From PXAP01 sp046483315 (lineage in GTDB: Bacteria > Bacteroidota > Bacteroidia > Bacteroidales > PUMT01), in contig JAWODJ010000080.1 of NCBI GenBank assembly GCA_046483315.1, positions 1 through 64,000 of the forward strand: DNA of 64,000 bases, written 5' to 3'. Positions 35,814-44,968 of this stretch are shown in pieces. The position numbers and the translations under genes are program-made. A model generated the notes under the pieces. The model was not told where the DNA came from, searched no databases, and was given only the letters and a program-made list of their open reading frames with translations. The stretch's first letter is position 1, and every line of letters begins with the position of its first letter.

Positions 35814-37055
35814 ATGAAGCAAATGACAACCTTTCTGTTTTTGATCCTTTTGCCTTTAATGTTAATGTCATGTGGTGAAAAGGATGATGAAAAACTTGGG
35901 CCTAAAGAGATAAAACTTACTGCCGAACAGTTAGAACTTATTGAGGGGAGCAACAGCTTCGGACTGGATCTTTTCAGGAAAGTTGTTTCGGGAGAGGATA
36001 CATCTGAAAATGTTTTTATCTCGCCCCTGAGTGTGCATCTTGCATTATCAATGACATGGAACGGTGCAGGCGGAAACACCAGGGAGCAGATGATGAGCAC
36101 CCTGAATTATCCGGGGTTTGATGATGAAACAATTAATTCTTCAATCAAAAAACTGATTTCAGACCTGCTGTCGGTAGATGAAAAGGTGGAGACCGGCATA
36201 GCCAATTCAATATGGTACAGGGACGGGTACAGCGTTGAGCAGGATTTTCTGGAAATAAACAGTAAATACTTTAATGCAGAAGTCAGCTCACTCAATTTCG
36301 ATGACCCTGCATCGCGCGATATAATCAATGCATGGGTAGCAGGGGAAACAAATAACAGGATAAAAGAGATTATCGACCGGATAGATCCTGATCATATAAT
36401 GTTTCTTATCAATGCAATCTATTTTAAGGGCATCTGGACAACCGAATTTGTTAAGGAGAATACAAAGAGCCGTCCGTTTTACCTTCCCGGTGGCCAGGCC
36501 GGGGAAGTGATGACCATGGAGACTGAAGGTGCCTTTGGCTATGCTGAAAGGGATGGCTACAGGGTGGCAGAACTGCCTTATGGGCGCGGAAATTACAGCA
36601 TGCTGGTCTTTCTTCCGGATGAGGAAACAGGCGTGAAAGGCATGAGTGAAAAGCTCAGCGCTGAAGAATGGAACCTGCTGCCTGAGCTGCTGGATAATAA
36701 ATACGATCTCAATCTGAGATTACCCAGGTTCACCTTTGAATATGATACTGATCTGGATTCTTCATTAATGAGTCTCGGCATGACAGATGCTTTTGACGGG
36801 AGGGCAGATTTTACCGGGATAAACCGGAACGGAGGTCTGTATATTTCACGGGTAAGGCATAAGTCTTTCGTCGAAGTTAACGAGGAAGGGACCGAGGCTG
36901 CGGCTGTTACCTCGGTAGAGATCAGGGAAGTAAGCTATAATCCTGATGAGCCGCAGATAATCTTTTTCCATGTTAACCGCCCCTTTGTTATAGCCATTAA
37001 AGAAAAATTCACAAACTCGCTTATCTTTATTGGCAGGGTGATGGATCCTGTGTGA
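35814..37055 (+). CDS. Serpin-family protease inhibitor lipoprotein
   Basis: The 413-residue protein starts with a lipoprotein signal ending LMSC (Cys20), so it is anchored in the envelope. The serpin fold is shown by NVFISPLSVHLALSMTWNGAGG, FLINAIYFKGIW, the hinge EVNEEGTEAAAVTS of the reactive-centre loop, and the FHVNRPFVIAI signature. The hinge has the small residues expected of an inhibitory serpin. The loop that follows (EIREVSYNPDEP) should hold the scissile bond. An upstream ATG at 35778 would add 12 residues. Confidence 0.92.
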   Translation: MKQMTTFLFLILLPLMLMSCGEKDDEKLGPKEIKLTAEQLELIEGSNSFGLDLFRKVVSGEDTSENVFISPLSVHLALSMTWNGAGGNTREQMMSTLNYPGFDDETINSSIKKLISDLLSVDEKVETGIANSIWYRDGYSVEQDFLEINSKYFNAEVSSLNFDDPASRDIINAWVAGETNNRIKEIIDRIDPDHIMFLINAIYFKGIWTTEFVKENTKSRPFYLPGGQAGEVMTMETEGAFGYAERDGYRVAELPYGRGNYSMLVFLPDEETGVKGMSEKLSAEEWNLLPELLDNKYDLNLRLPRFTFEYDTDLDSSLMSLGMTDAFDGRADFTGINRNGGLYISRVRHKSFVEVNEEGTEAAAVTSVEIREVSYNPDEPQIIFFHVNRPFVIAIKEKFTNSLIFIGRVMDPV

Positions 37056-37124
37056 CACCTGTAACGGGCAATTCGCCAATCTGCTCATTAAGCCGCTCCA
37101 TACATCAGATTGTACTGCCAGTTT

Positions 37125-37516
37125 TTCCTGTTACCCGGTATTGCTGCACAGCAGACAGGTCCGTCAGTATTTCTGGCTTATTTCCTGACGGCCTTTCTTA
37201 TTCTTCCTTCCATGTTCAGCATGGCTGAGCTGGCCACTGCAACGCCGAAGACATACGTGAAATATTTTTTTCGCCCCTTAAAAGTGAATACCTGCAAAAC
37301 TATACACCATTTTTACCAAAAGGATTTGAAGGGCTGATCTCTACAGTGGGACTGGTTTTCGTCTCTTTTCTGGGACTGACAAAAATAGCCGGCATGGCCG
37401 AAGAGATAAAGAATCCTGAGCGTAATATCCCGCTTGGGTTGATATTGTCACTGGCTGTTACAACGGTCATTCACCGTTTTATTCATGGATACAAATATTC
37501 GGAATAATAAGTTCTT
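37125..37516 (+). pseudogene. Remnant of an APC-family amino acid permease
   Basis: Two out-of-frame pieces match amino acid permeases. The first, near 37131-37255, reads LPGIAAQQTGPSVFLAY then LILPSMFSMAELATATPK, the region of helices 2-3. The second, 37335-37509, reads VGLVFVSFLGLTKIAGMAEE then IKNPERNIPLGLILSLA, the helix 6-7 region. About 100 residues between them are missing and the frame is broken. Confidence 0.8.
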
Positions 37517-37561
37517 TTTTTCTTATCATCTATTTTGGCTGGGGGCCCCGGCCTGTTTACG

Positions 37562-37837
37562 ATGGGTGTTTCTGCACTGGTAATTCCCAGGGTTTCAATT
37601 TTGTATGGCAAAGTTGATAATATTGAACAGCCGATGCTTCACATCGTACTTTCAGAAAGGGGTGTGAAAAAGCCCGTGGTCAAGAGAGAGATATCCTCCG
37701 AAGACAGAATATGTGTATTCTTTTTTATGGGTAATACGCAGCTGCAGGAGAATGACATCATAACAATAATCGGGGAGCCAAAAGGTATAAAAGCACTGTT
37801 TAATAAATACATTCACGAAGAATCATCCGAAAGATAA
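37562..37837 (+). pseudogene. C-terminal TrkA-C-like fragment, probably from the same lost transporter
   Basis: The frame encodes about 91 residues ending with FFMGNTQLQENDIITIIGEP, which looks like a TrkA-C ligand-binding domain found at the end of some transporters. There are no membrane helices left. It may be the tail of the permease remnant just upstream, joined by a deletion. It has no clear start of its own. Confidence 0.5.
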
Positions 37838-37963
37838 AGCACTTATACTCATTGTATCTGTAACACGATTTTTGGATACTCTCATACCTTTAGTCAGAGA
37901 GGGATTAAGTTATATTGTTGAGATCAGTCTAAAAATTTGGATAAATCTGAAGGTATAAAAAAG

Positions 37964-37989
37964 CAAAGCCGCTTTTAATGAGCGGCTTT
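37964..37989 (-). terminator. Terminator for tRNA-Gln
   Basis: On the minus strand, AAAGCCGCT and AGCGGCTTT form a 9-bp stem followed by G, C and a run of T, just after the tRNA 3' end. Confidence 0.8.
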
Positions 37990-37999
37990 AGTTATTAGA

Positions 38000-38075
38000 T
38001 GGTTGTCCTGCCAGGGGTTGAACCTGGACTCTTCTGATCCAGAGTCAGACGTGTTGCCAATTACACCACAGGACA
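38000..38075 (-). tRNA. tRNA-Gln (anticodon CTG)
   Basis: The minus strand folds into a full cloverleaf: acceptor TGTCCTG with CAGGACA, anticodon stem TCTGA/TCAGA with loop CTCTGGA (anticodon CTG), T arm CCAGG-TTCAACC-CCTGG. The CCA end is encoded (38000-38002). It reads CAG codons and is charged by GlnS. Confidence 0.95.
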
Positions 38076-38084
38076 ATAGAAACG

Positions 38085-38092
38085 CAAAAATA
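38085..38092 (-). promoter_or_regulatory. Promoter -7 box for tRNA-Gln
   Basis: On the minus strand it reads TATTTTTG, 10 bases before the tRNA 5' end. A TTG on that strand lies 23 bases further upstream (38116-38118). Confidence 0.6.
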
Positions 38093-38176
38093 AACAATAT
38101 TTTTTCTTCTTTCTGCAACCTGAAAGAAGTTTTTTGCATCTATAAGAAAATTGGAAACCCTAACCCAATATATATC

Positions 38177-38217
38177 TGCTGAGGAGTAGAAGGAATCTCC
38201 TTCGCTTCTCAGCAGTC
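38177..38217. repeat. Inverted repeat upstream of the tRNA-Gln gene
   Basis: CTGCTGAG and CTCAGCAG pair at the base, with AGAAGGA/TCCTTCGCT pairing inside. The stretch is about 41 bases long and has no assigned role. Confidence 0.5.
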
Positions 38218-38259
38218 CTGCTTAAAGAGCCCTGCCTGCCAGGATTTAACTTTTCATTT

Positions 38260-38412
38260 AACAACTACCTGAAACTTAGCCACCTGAAAGGTCCTGGCAG
38301 GGCGGGCCTTTACCGGAAAGGCAACAAAGACCCTGCCATCCTTCACAATATTATTGTCGGTTTCAGATTGCCTGGCACGGATAAATTCCCTAAATCCATT
38401 TTTTATCCATTA
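38260..38412 (-). pseudogene. Short coding remnant, possibly a TonB-like C-terminal end
   Basis: The minus strand has an open frame of about 50 codons without a start codon. It contains GFREFIRARQSE and KDGRVFVAFPVKARPARTF and ends FQVVVK-stop. The spacing of FREFI and GRVFVAFPV recalls the TonB C-terminal domain, but the match is weak. It lies in the otherwise gene-free 38076-38462 stretch. Confidence 0.3.
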
Positions 38413-38445
38413 TTGCGGTTCTTTCGGCAAGATTTCTTAATTTTG
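38413..38445 (+). promoter_or_regulatory. Promoter for tRNA-Cys
   Basis: TTG at 38413-38415 and TAATTTTG at 38438-38445 are spaced by 22 bases, matching the Bacteroidota -33/-7 promoter. The tRNA starts 17 bases after the -7 box. Confidence 0.65.
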
Positions 38446-38462
38446 CATAACATTAATAAGAT

Positions 38463-38533
38463 GGTCGCGTGGCCGAGTGGCTAGGCAGAGGTCTGCAAAA
38501 CCTTCTACGGCGGTTCGAATCCGCCCGTGACCT
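38463..38533 (+). tRNA. tRNA-Cys (anticodon GCA)
   Basis: The cloverleaf has acceptor GGTCGCG with CGTGACC (one G.T pair), anticodon loop CTGCAAA with anticodon GCA, and T arm GGCGG-TTCGAAT-CCGCC. CCA is not encoded. Confidence 0.95.
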
Positions 38534-38544
38534 CAACCCCCCCG

Positions 38545-38573
38545 ATAACCCCCTGATAATCACAGGGGGTTAT
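38545..38573 (+). terminator. Terminator for tRNA-Cys
   Basis: An 11-bp perfect stem, ATAACCCCCTG with its complement, and a 7-base loop lie 12 bases after the tRNA. Confidence 0.75.
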
Positions 38574-38617
38574 TTCGTTGTGGGACAGAAATAAATTATT
38601 GGTTTAGTAAGTTATTA

Positions 38618-39958
38618 TTACTGACTAACAGGTGTTCCGGGAACAGGTGGTTCAGGTTTAATGTCAACCGGGCCCATTTCATATTCTTCAGGTCCCAGCC
38701 TCAGCCCTGAATTCATCATGTCATCCCAGGTTACCAGTTGTCCTGTATAGGCCGACTCTCTGCCCATTATGGCAACAAGCGTTGAAGAAGCCATTCTGTT
38801 GGCTTCATTGACGGGATTATTGTTGCGTATAGCAGTTACAAGATTGATATGTGACTGATCCTCCCTCACTACCGGCAGCCTTGGGCGTCCCTGGTCATCA
38901 AGTTGATATTCATATTCCCATATCAGGTTATCATTATAGTCAAAAATTTGATTCTGACAATTTGTATAACCCTTAGTTCCGAAAATTTTAATAGTTGAGG
39001 TATTATAGCATCCGTCAATCTGGCGATGCATGCCATTATAATTCCTGCCGTCATCAAATTCGTAATCAACACTGATAAAATCATACTGGTCACCTGTGGG
39101 GCGACGGTGCCTTCCACCAAAGCCTACGGCCTTTGAAGGAAATTTTTCAAAGAACCAGTTAAGCACATCAATCTGGTGAACAAACATCTCTGTAATATGA
39201 TCACCCGAGAGCCAGCACCAGTTTACCCAGTCTCTCAGCATGGCTTCCATATCACTCCAGCCTTCCTGCCTGTTCCTGTGCCAGAGTTTTCCACCCAATC
39301 TCAGAGCAGTTCCTGACACCAGGTCGCCAATGGCACCGTTTTTTATCATGCCGAAGGTTGCAATATAATCGCGTGCATGTCTCATTTGTGTTCCTGAAAC
39401 TACTGTTAATCCGGCTGCTTCAGCCATTTTACCGGATGACATTACTGATCTGGCTCCTACCGGATCAACGGCACACGGTTTTTCAATAAAAGCATGTTTC
39501 CTGGCCTGAACGGCGGCCTCGAAGTGCTCGGGACGGAAATGCGGCGGAGTTGCACATATTACTACATCCACACCGGAGTCTATTACATGTTTGTATGCGT
39601 CGAACCCTATAAAACAATTTTGATCGGGTATATCAACATCACGTTGTTCTTTCAGGGAACTGCGGCATCTGTCAAGACGATCCTGAAAGACATCTCCAAG
39701 TGCTGTTATCTGTGTATTCGGACCTGCATTAAGAAAATTGATAGCTGCTCCGGTTCCTCTCCCACCGCATCCAACCAGCCCTGCTTTTAAAGGAGGGCCG
39801 TCAGGAGCTATGTCATAAAGAACAGGTGCATCATATTTTTCTCTTCCCGGCTTACAGGATGAAAGAAGATGACCTGCCCCGATGGCACCCATAACACCCA
39901 ATGTAGCAGCACCTTCAATAAATTCACGTCTGCTTCGTGATTTTGGTTTTGAATCCAT
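38618..39958 (-). CDS. Gfo/Idh/MocA family oxidoreductase with Tat signal
   Basis: The 446-residue protein starts with a twin-arginine motif SRREFIEG (Arg10, Arg11), and a lipobox-like LSSC (Cys35) suggests an exported lipoprotein. The Rossmann domain has GLVGCGGRGTGAA, the dinucleotide contacts ATPPHFRPEH, and the conserved EKPCAVDP with the catalytic-type Lys. The C-terminal domain has DWVNWCWLSGDHITEMFVHQIDVLNW. Such periplasmic oxidoreductases act on sugars. It lies 36 bases after a DUF1080 gene, a common pairing in sugar or glycoside catabolism in this phylum. Confidence 0.88.
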   Translation of the reverse strand: MDSKPKSRSRREFIEGAATLGVMGAIGAGHLLSSCKPGREKYDAPVLYDIAPDGPPLKAGLVGCGGRGTGAAINFLNAGPNTQITALGDVFQDRLDRCRSSLKEQRDVDIPDQNCFIGFDAYKHVIDSGVDVVICATPPHFRPEHFEAAVQARKHAFIEKPCAVDPVGARSVMSSGKMAEAAGLTVVSGTQMRHARDYIATFGMIKNGAIGDLVSGTALRLGGKLWHRNRQEGWSDMEAMLRDWVNWCWLSGDHITEMFVHQIDVLNWFFEKFPSKAVGFGGRHRRPTGDQYDFISVDYEFDDGRNYNGMHRQIDGCYNTSTIKIFGTKGYTNCQNQIFDYNDNLIWEYEYQLDDQGRPRLPVVREDQSHINLVTAIRNNNPVNEANRMASSTLVAIMGRESAYTGQLVTWDDMMNSGLRLGPEEYEMGPVDIKPEPPVPGTPVSQ

Positions 39959-39994
39959 AATAGTAATTATTATAATTTATGTTTGAAGAAACGG

Positions 39995-40777
39995 TTAGTT
40001 AATATTTTTATTTTTCACAGGAGCAGTTTGCTCAGGCGAGATTACCCCCGGAGGAAGCCGGGTTATCCTGATATTGCGAAAATGAATCTCTGCACCTTCA
40101 GATTCGAGGCAGATATATCCCTTTTTCTGAGAAGCCCGGCTTACACCATTTACAAATTTACCATTAACTGAGAGTTTAACAACACCGTCAACACATACAA
40201 CGGTGTATGTATTCCATGTTCCTCTTCCGGAACACCGGTTTTCAAGAGAGTTGCTTCTGTTACTGTTTTCCATACGATTGTCAGGGACAGTTTCTACTCC
40301 GCCAACACCGAAAAGATGGCCATGGACATAGGCCTCCTGGTCGGATTTGGATATATTCGGCCTGGGATTTTCCTTGAAGTAATCCAGTTCGAGCATCTGT
40401 ACTTCCACCCCATCAGGTAGTTGCCGGTTTTTTGGGGGACTGGCATTGCTCCATATGAACACTCCGGAATTACCCCCGGGTTCAATATGCTTCCATTCAA
40501 TATGGAGGATGAAATTTTCATATTGCTTCTCTGACCTTATCACTCCGATTGGGTGTCCCGAACATATAAGTACCTCTTCCTGTTTTGACCAGGTATCCTG
40601 AAGAGTGTTTACATTGATCCATTTTACGGGAAGGCTTTTTTCGTAAGATCCGGAAGTAATAATATCACTCATATCTGCTTCTTTCCCGAAGATTATCTCA
40701 AAATTCCGGGAATAGGTATTTATGCCTGCAAATATTAAAAGGAGTGATGCGAAAAGCAATGATGGTAATTTTTGCAT
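39995..40777 (-). CDS. DUF1080 protein (3-keto-disaccharide hydrolase domain)
   Basis: The 260-residue protein has an N-terminal signal peptide and a concanavalin-like beta-sandwich: FILHIEWKH, GGNSGVFIW, GVEVQMLELDY, TWNTYTVVCVDGVVKLSVNGKFVNG and IHFRNIRI. DUF1080 domains are associated with 3-keto-glycoside hydrolysis after C3 oxidation of sugars. Being first in an operon with a Gfo/Idh oxidoreductase supports a joint oxidise-then-cleave role. Confidence 0.85.
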   Translation of the reverse strand: MQKLPSLLFASLLLIFAGINTYSRNFEIIFGKEADMSDIITSGSYEKSLPVKWINVNTLQDTWSKQEEVLICSGHPIGVIRSEKQYENFILHIEWKHIEPGGNSGVFIWSNASPPKNRQLPDGVEVQMLELDYFKENPRPNISKSDQEAYVHGHLFGVGGVETVPDNRMENSNRSNSLENRCSGRGTWNTYTVVCVDGVVKLSVNGKFVNGVSRASQKKGYICLESEGAEIHFRNIRITRLPPGVISPEQTAPVKNKNIN

Positions 40778-40993
40778 GATGAAGTTATGAAACTACAATG
40801 AATTTTTGCTGTACAATGTATAAAATGCAATTGGATTTTACCAAATAAAATAAAAACAAATTGGTAATTTACCGTTTTTAAATTGCTCACAATTTTTTTG
40901 CTTTCTTATAAAATCTTACTATGCAGTGTTAAAACATGGTTTATTAAAACACCTGTAAAACCATAAATAACTGAAACTATCAATTATTTATCG

Positions 40994-42409
40994 ATGGACT
41001 ACGGCTGGCTATCTGTTATACCTCCACTCCTGGCAATCCTGCTTGCAATAATTACACGGCAGGTATTTGTATCTCTGTTTTTAGGTATCCTGGCAGGATG
41101 GATTATAATTTCCAGCTGGAGTTTTTTAGGGGGACTGGCGGCTAGTATCCAGTCCCTGATCGATGTTTTTCAGGATCCCGGCAATACCCGGGTTATTATT
41201 TTCTGCGCTCTGATAGGGTCGCTTATAACCCTTACCCGGCGCAACGGGGGAGTGAATGGATTTGTAAACTGGCTCCGCAGAAAGAACCTGGCGCAAACCC
41301 GCCGGGGAGCGGCCGGACTCGCCGGCATTACAGGGTTTCTTATATTTATTGAATCAAGCATCTGCTGTCTTATAGCCGGCGCTGTTTCCCGACCGTTGTT
41401 TGAGCGCCTCAGGATATCACGTGAAAAGCTTGCTTATATACTCGATTCCACCTCTGCTCCAAAGTGCGTGCTGATCCCCCTGAACGCCTGGGGGGCATTT
41501 GTTATCGGGTTGCTTGAGACGGAGGGGCTGAACAATACCGCAGGAGTCTTTATTAAAAGCATTCCCTTTAACTTCTATGCCATCCTGGTAATATTGTTTG
41601 CCGCATTTATTATTATCACTTTCGTGGATTTCGGCCCGATGAAAAAGGCGGAGCACCGTGCACGGACTACCGGGAAAACAATAGCCGACAATGCTGTTCC
41701 GATGGTATCGGACGATGTCACCTCGGTTATGCCGAAAGAGGGTATTCCGCACAGGGCGTATAATATGCTGCTGCCGGTAATGGTGATGATGGTGATGATG
41801 CCACTTGGATTATTCATAACCGGCGATGGTGATATTATGAAAGGGTCAGGTTCAACAGCAGTATTGTGGTCGGTACTTGCCTCAATAACAGTTGCAGGGG
41901 TGTTGCCGGTTATGCAGAAGATTTTGACTTTCAGGGAGGTGTTTGACCTTTCGCTCAAAGGGATAGGGGGCATGATGCCTCTGGCGATAGTGATGATATT
42001 AGCCTTTTCTATTGGAGAAACAAGCCGTGAACTTGGCACCGGCATATTTGTGGCATCAGTCGCCGACGATTTCCTGCATCCTCAATATATAGCAGCTGTT
42101 GTTTTTATCACCTCGGCATTTATTGCTTTTTCTACCGGAACCAGCTGGGGAGTGTTTGCCATAATGATACCCATAGCTGTACCGACCGCGCTGATCATGG
42201 ATGTGAATGTTCCGCTTTGTTTGGCAGCAGTGCTTGGGGGAGGGGTTTTCGGCGATCATGTATCACCAATTTCCGATACCACACTTGTTTCGTCAATGGC
42301 AGCTGCCAGCGACCATATAGATCATGTCAGGACGCAGCTTCCCTATGCCCTTATAGCTGCCACAGGGGCAACCGTGCTGTATCTTGCTTTCGGCATTCTG
42401 CTTCACTGA
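40994..42409 (+). CDS. Na+/H+ antiporter, NhaC family
   Basis: The 471-residue inner-membrane protein has 11-12 hydrophobic segments and the NhaC-type signature SSICCLIAGAVSRP, STGTSWGVFAIMIP and VLGGGVFGDHVSPISDTT. It should export sodium or swap malate/lactate-type substrates with protons; the ion is not certain. It is divergent from the DUF1080 operon. Confidence 0.88.
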   Translation: MDYGWLSVIPPLLAILLAIITRQVFVSLFLGILAGWIIISSWSFLGGLAASIQSLIDVFQDPGNTRVIIFCALIGSLITLTRRNGGVNGFVNWLRRKNLAQTRRGAAGLAGITGFLIFIESSICCLIAGAVSRPLFERLRISREKLAYILDSTSAPKCVLIPLNAWGAFVIGLLETEGLNNTAGVFIKSIPFNFYAILVILFAAFIIITFVDFGPMKKAEHRARTTGKTIADNAVPMVSDDVTSVMPKEGIPHRAYNMLLPVMVMMVMMPLGLFITGDGDIMKGSGSTAVLWSVLASITVAGVLPVMQKILTFREVFDLSLKGIGGMMPLAIVMILAFSIGETSRELGTGIFVASVADDFLHPQYIAAVVFITSAFIAFSTGTSWGVFAIMIPIAVPTALIMDVNVPLCLAAVLGGGVFGDHVSPISDTTLVSSMAAASDHIDHVRTQLPYALIAATGATVLYLAFGILLH

Positions 42410-42419
42410 CAGGTATTAA

Positions 42420-42758
42420 TTGGTTGTTTTTGCATGCCCCCTTTTAAAAGTTTCCTTTTTTATTGCCGGAACCGGTTCACTGCATATGGTAAGTTTCAGG
42501 ATTACTGCAATTTTGCCTGGCAGAGACAGGCTCACGATTATATCAGCCTCCGATATTTCCGACGAACTGGCGAGGGAGGAGAAGGCGGCATGGAAGAAAA
42601 TGATACGGTTTATAGCTCATAAGCTGATGAACTCAATAACCCCGATGAAAACACTTGCCTTTGCAATGCATACGTCTTTTTCCCCGGAAGGGAACCTTGT
42701 ATGCTGTCCGTCTCCGGATGAAGGATCTGTTTTTTTAATAAGTCTTCCCCTTAAATAA
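42420..42758 (+). pseudogene. Remnant of an NtrY-like sensor histidine kinase
   Basis: The frame keeps the region before the kinase domain and the phospho-acceptor helix: EEKAAWKKMIRFIAHKLMNSITPMKTLA, cited as the region at about residues 52-80, where functional kinases have HEIMN. It then jumps to DEGSVFLISLPLK, the extreme C-terminal end of the HATPase domain. The ATP-binding N, G1 and G2 boxes are gone, so about 150 residues were deleted internally. Confidence 0.75.
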
Positions 42759-42764
42759 ACTTTC

Positions 42765-42793
42765 TTGTTATGCCGGAAAATGTTATAGTTTTG
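42765..42793 (+). promoter_or_regulatory. Promoter for the metallopeptidase gene
   Basis: TTG at 42765-42767 and TAGTTTTG at 42786-42793 are spaced by 18 bases, a good -33/-7 pair 41 bases before the ATG. Confidence 0.6.
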
Positions 42794-42833
42794 TTATTAA
42801 TTACATAATTGCAAATAAAATGTACTTAACATT

Positions 42834-44876
42834 ATGGAAAAATATGTTGTTTTTGTTTTTACAATGCTTTTTGTCACTGCCTGTGGCAATGGTGAAAAAG
42901 AGAGTGCTGCTGTGAGTCCGCTAGATGACAATATAATTGAAAGTGTGATCAGTGAGCTAACCGATGTGCATGGCACTGCTCATGCCGATCGCATACAAAG
43001 AGGTGTGAATCAGGTTGCAACCCTCTGGCGGAACAGTGATGGCGATGTGGAAGCTTTTGAAAACTTTTGCCTGGAAAACTTTATATCCGGGCAGGATGAA
43101 CTTGACCTGGTATTTGACCGCCTGGCGAATAACTTTGAGTACCTTTTCGGTTACATGAACCGCATTGCTTTGGAACTTAATCGTCCGATACACGAGGATA
43201 TAGGTCCTTTGCACCAGGTAGACCGTATGTTCGGCGCATACAGTCCATCGGCTCATATAACAGACGATTTCTTTAATAATAAGATTGCCTTCTATATTAC
43301 ACTCAATTTTCCATTATATACCCTTGATGAGAAGAACAGTCTCGGGGGACAATGGGATGACAGGCAGTGGGGTTATGCCAGACTGGGGGATTATTACAAT
43401 TCGCGGGTTCCTCCTGTATTGCTGCAGGAATACAGTTTGGCATCAAGCAACGCTGGCATGTATATTTCAGAGTACAATATATTTGCCGGCCGGCTGGTCA
43501 ATGAGGATGATGAGACCCTCTTCCCGGAGGACATGAAACTGCTGGCACACTGGAATATACGCGATGAAATAAAATCCAATTACGGACAGCCGCGCGGGCA
43601 GGAAAAGCAGGAGATGCTTTATAATGTGATGCTGCGGATAATTAACCAGGATATTCCCTCACAGGTCATAAATGATGACAGCTATAAATGGAATCCATTT
43701 ACAAATGAGGTCTGGGCTGATGGTGAAGTGGTTGATGCTGATCCCGAGGGTGCAGTAAGGTACTCGCACCTCAGCAATATTTTCAGTACTCTGAAAAATA
43801 TGGACCCTTATTATCCTGAATCAGATACTTATATCAAGCGGAGTTTTGAACTGGGGATGGAGATACCACAGGATGAAGTAGAAGCTCTTTTCAGGGAATA
43901 TGCAGCATCACCCTTGCTTGCCGAGGTGGCAAAACTGATAAGTGAAAGGCTTGGACGGCCTCTCAGGCCCTATGATCTCTGGTATGACGGCTTCAAGGCA
44001 CGTAGCTCTATTTCGGAGGAGGAGCTCGACAGGATAACCAAATCCCGTTATCCCGATGCTGAGGCAGTGGACAGGGATCTGCCGCGGATGCTTGTTCATC
44101 TTGGCTTTGACAGGGAGGAAGCTGAATTCATAGGATCAAAAGTTGATGTTGATGCTGCCAGGGGCTCAGGTCACGCCTGGGGGGCGTCAATGCGTGAAAA
44201 GCCTTCTCACTTGCGTACACGCATAGGAAGTGACGGAATGGATTACAAAGGGTACAATATTGCGGTGCATGAGTTCGGCCATAACGTTGAGCAGACTATC
44301 AGCTTGCATATGGTGGACAACTATTTAGTGAACGGTATTCCAAATACTGCTTTTACCGAAGCCCTTGCCTTTATGTTCCAGGCCCGGGATCTTGAGCTGC
44401 TGGGCCTTAAGGAAGAAGATCCGATGAAGGAGCATCTTGATGTGCTGGACTTCTTCTGGAACAATTTTGAGATGATGGGTGTTTCGCTGGTTGACATGAA
44501 CGTTTGGAAATGGATGTATGACAATCCCGATGCCACAGACGAAGAACTTAAGGAAGCGGTTATTGATATTGCAGCCGGCATATGGAATGAATATTTTGCC
44601 TCCGTTTTCGGCGAGAGTGACATTCCGCTGCTGGCCATTTACTCGCATATGATACAGAGCCCGCTATATCTTTCAAATTATCCTTACGGCAGGCTGATAA
44701 TGTTCCAGCTGGAAGATTATATTGCGGACAGGGATTTTGCCGATGAGGTGCTGAGGATATTCTCGCTTGGGCAACTTACACCAATGCACTGGATGGAAAG
44801 AGCTGTGGGCGATCAGATCAGCAACGGGCCTATGTTCAATGCAGTTGACAGAGCACTGGAGGCATTACGCGATTAA
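42834..44876 (+). CDS. HExxH zinc metallopeptidase lipoprotein (gluzincin-like)
   Basis: The 680-residue protein has a lipoprotein signal ending VTAC (Cys17). The zinc site is HEFGH at about 479-483, with a likely third ligand Glu in TEALAFMF at about 509, the spacing seen in M3/M2-like gluzincins. Most of the protein is helical. It is not a close textbook match to oligopeptidase F or Dcp, so the subfamily is left open. It has its own promoter. Confidence 0.7.
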   Translation: MEKYVVFVFTMLFVTACGNGEKESAAVSPLDDNIIESVISELTDVHGTAHADRIQRGVNQVATLWRNSDGDVEAFENFCLENFISGQDELDLVFDRLANNFEYLFGYMNRIALELNRPIHEDIGPLHQVDRMFGAYSPSAHITDDFFNNKIAFYITLNFPLYTLDEKNSLGGQWDDRQWGYARLGDYYNSRVPPVLLQEYSLASSNAGMYISEYNIFAGRLVNEDDETLFPEDMKLLAHWNIRDEIKSNYGQPRGQEKQEMLYNVMLRIINQDIPSQVINDDSYKWNPFTNEVWADGEVVDADPEGAVRYSHLSNIFSTLKNMDPYYPESDTYIKRSFELGMEIPQDEVEALFREYAASPLLAEVAKLISERLGRPLRPYDLWYDGFKARSSISEEELDRITKSRYPDAEAVDRDLPRMLVHLGFDREEAEFIGSKVDVDAARGSGHAWGASMREKPSHLRTRIGSDGMDYKGYNIAVHEFGHNVEQTISLHMVDNYLVNGIPNTAFTEALAFMFQARDLELLGLKEEDPMKEHLDVLDFFWNNFEMMGVSLVDMNVWKWMYDNPDATDEELKEAVIDIAAGIWNEYFASVFGESDIPLLAIYSHMIQSPLYLSNYPYGRLIMFQLEDYIADRDFADEVLRIFSLGQLTPMHWMERAVGDQISNGPMFNAVDRALEALRD

Positions 44877-44968
44877 ACATTTGACCAATTGATTTGTTAA
44901 TTTGGAATATCCGGATTATATGCCGGTTTGAAAAGGATAGTAAGAATTACGAATTAAATTTTAAGAAA

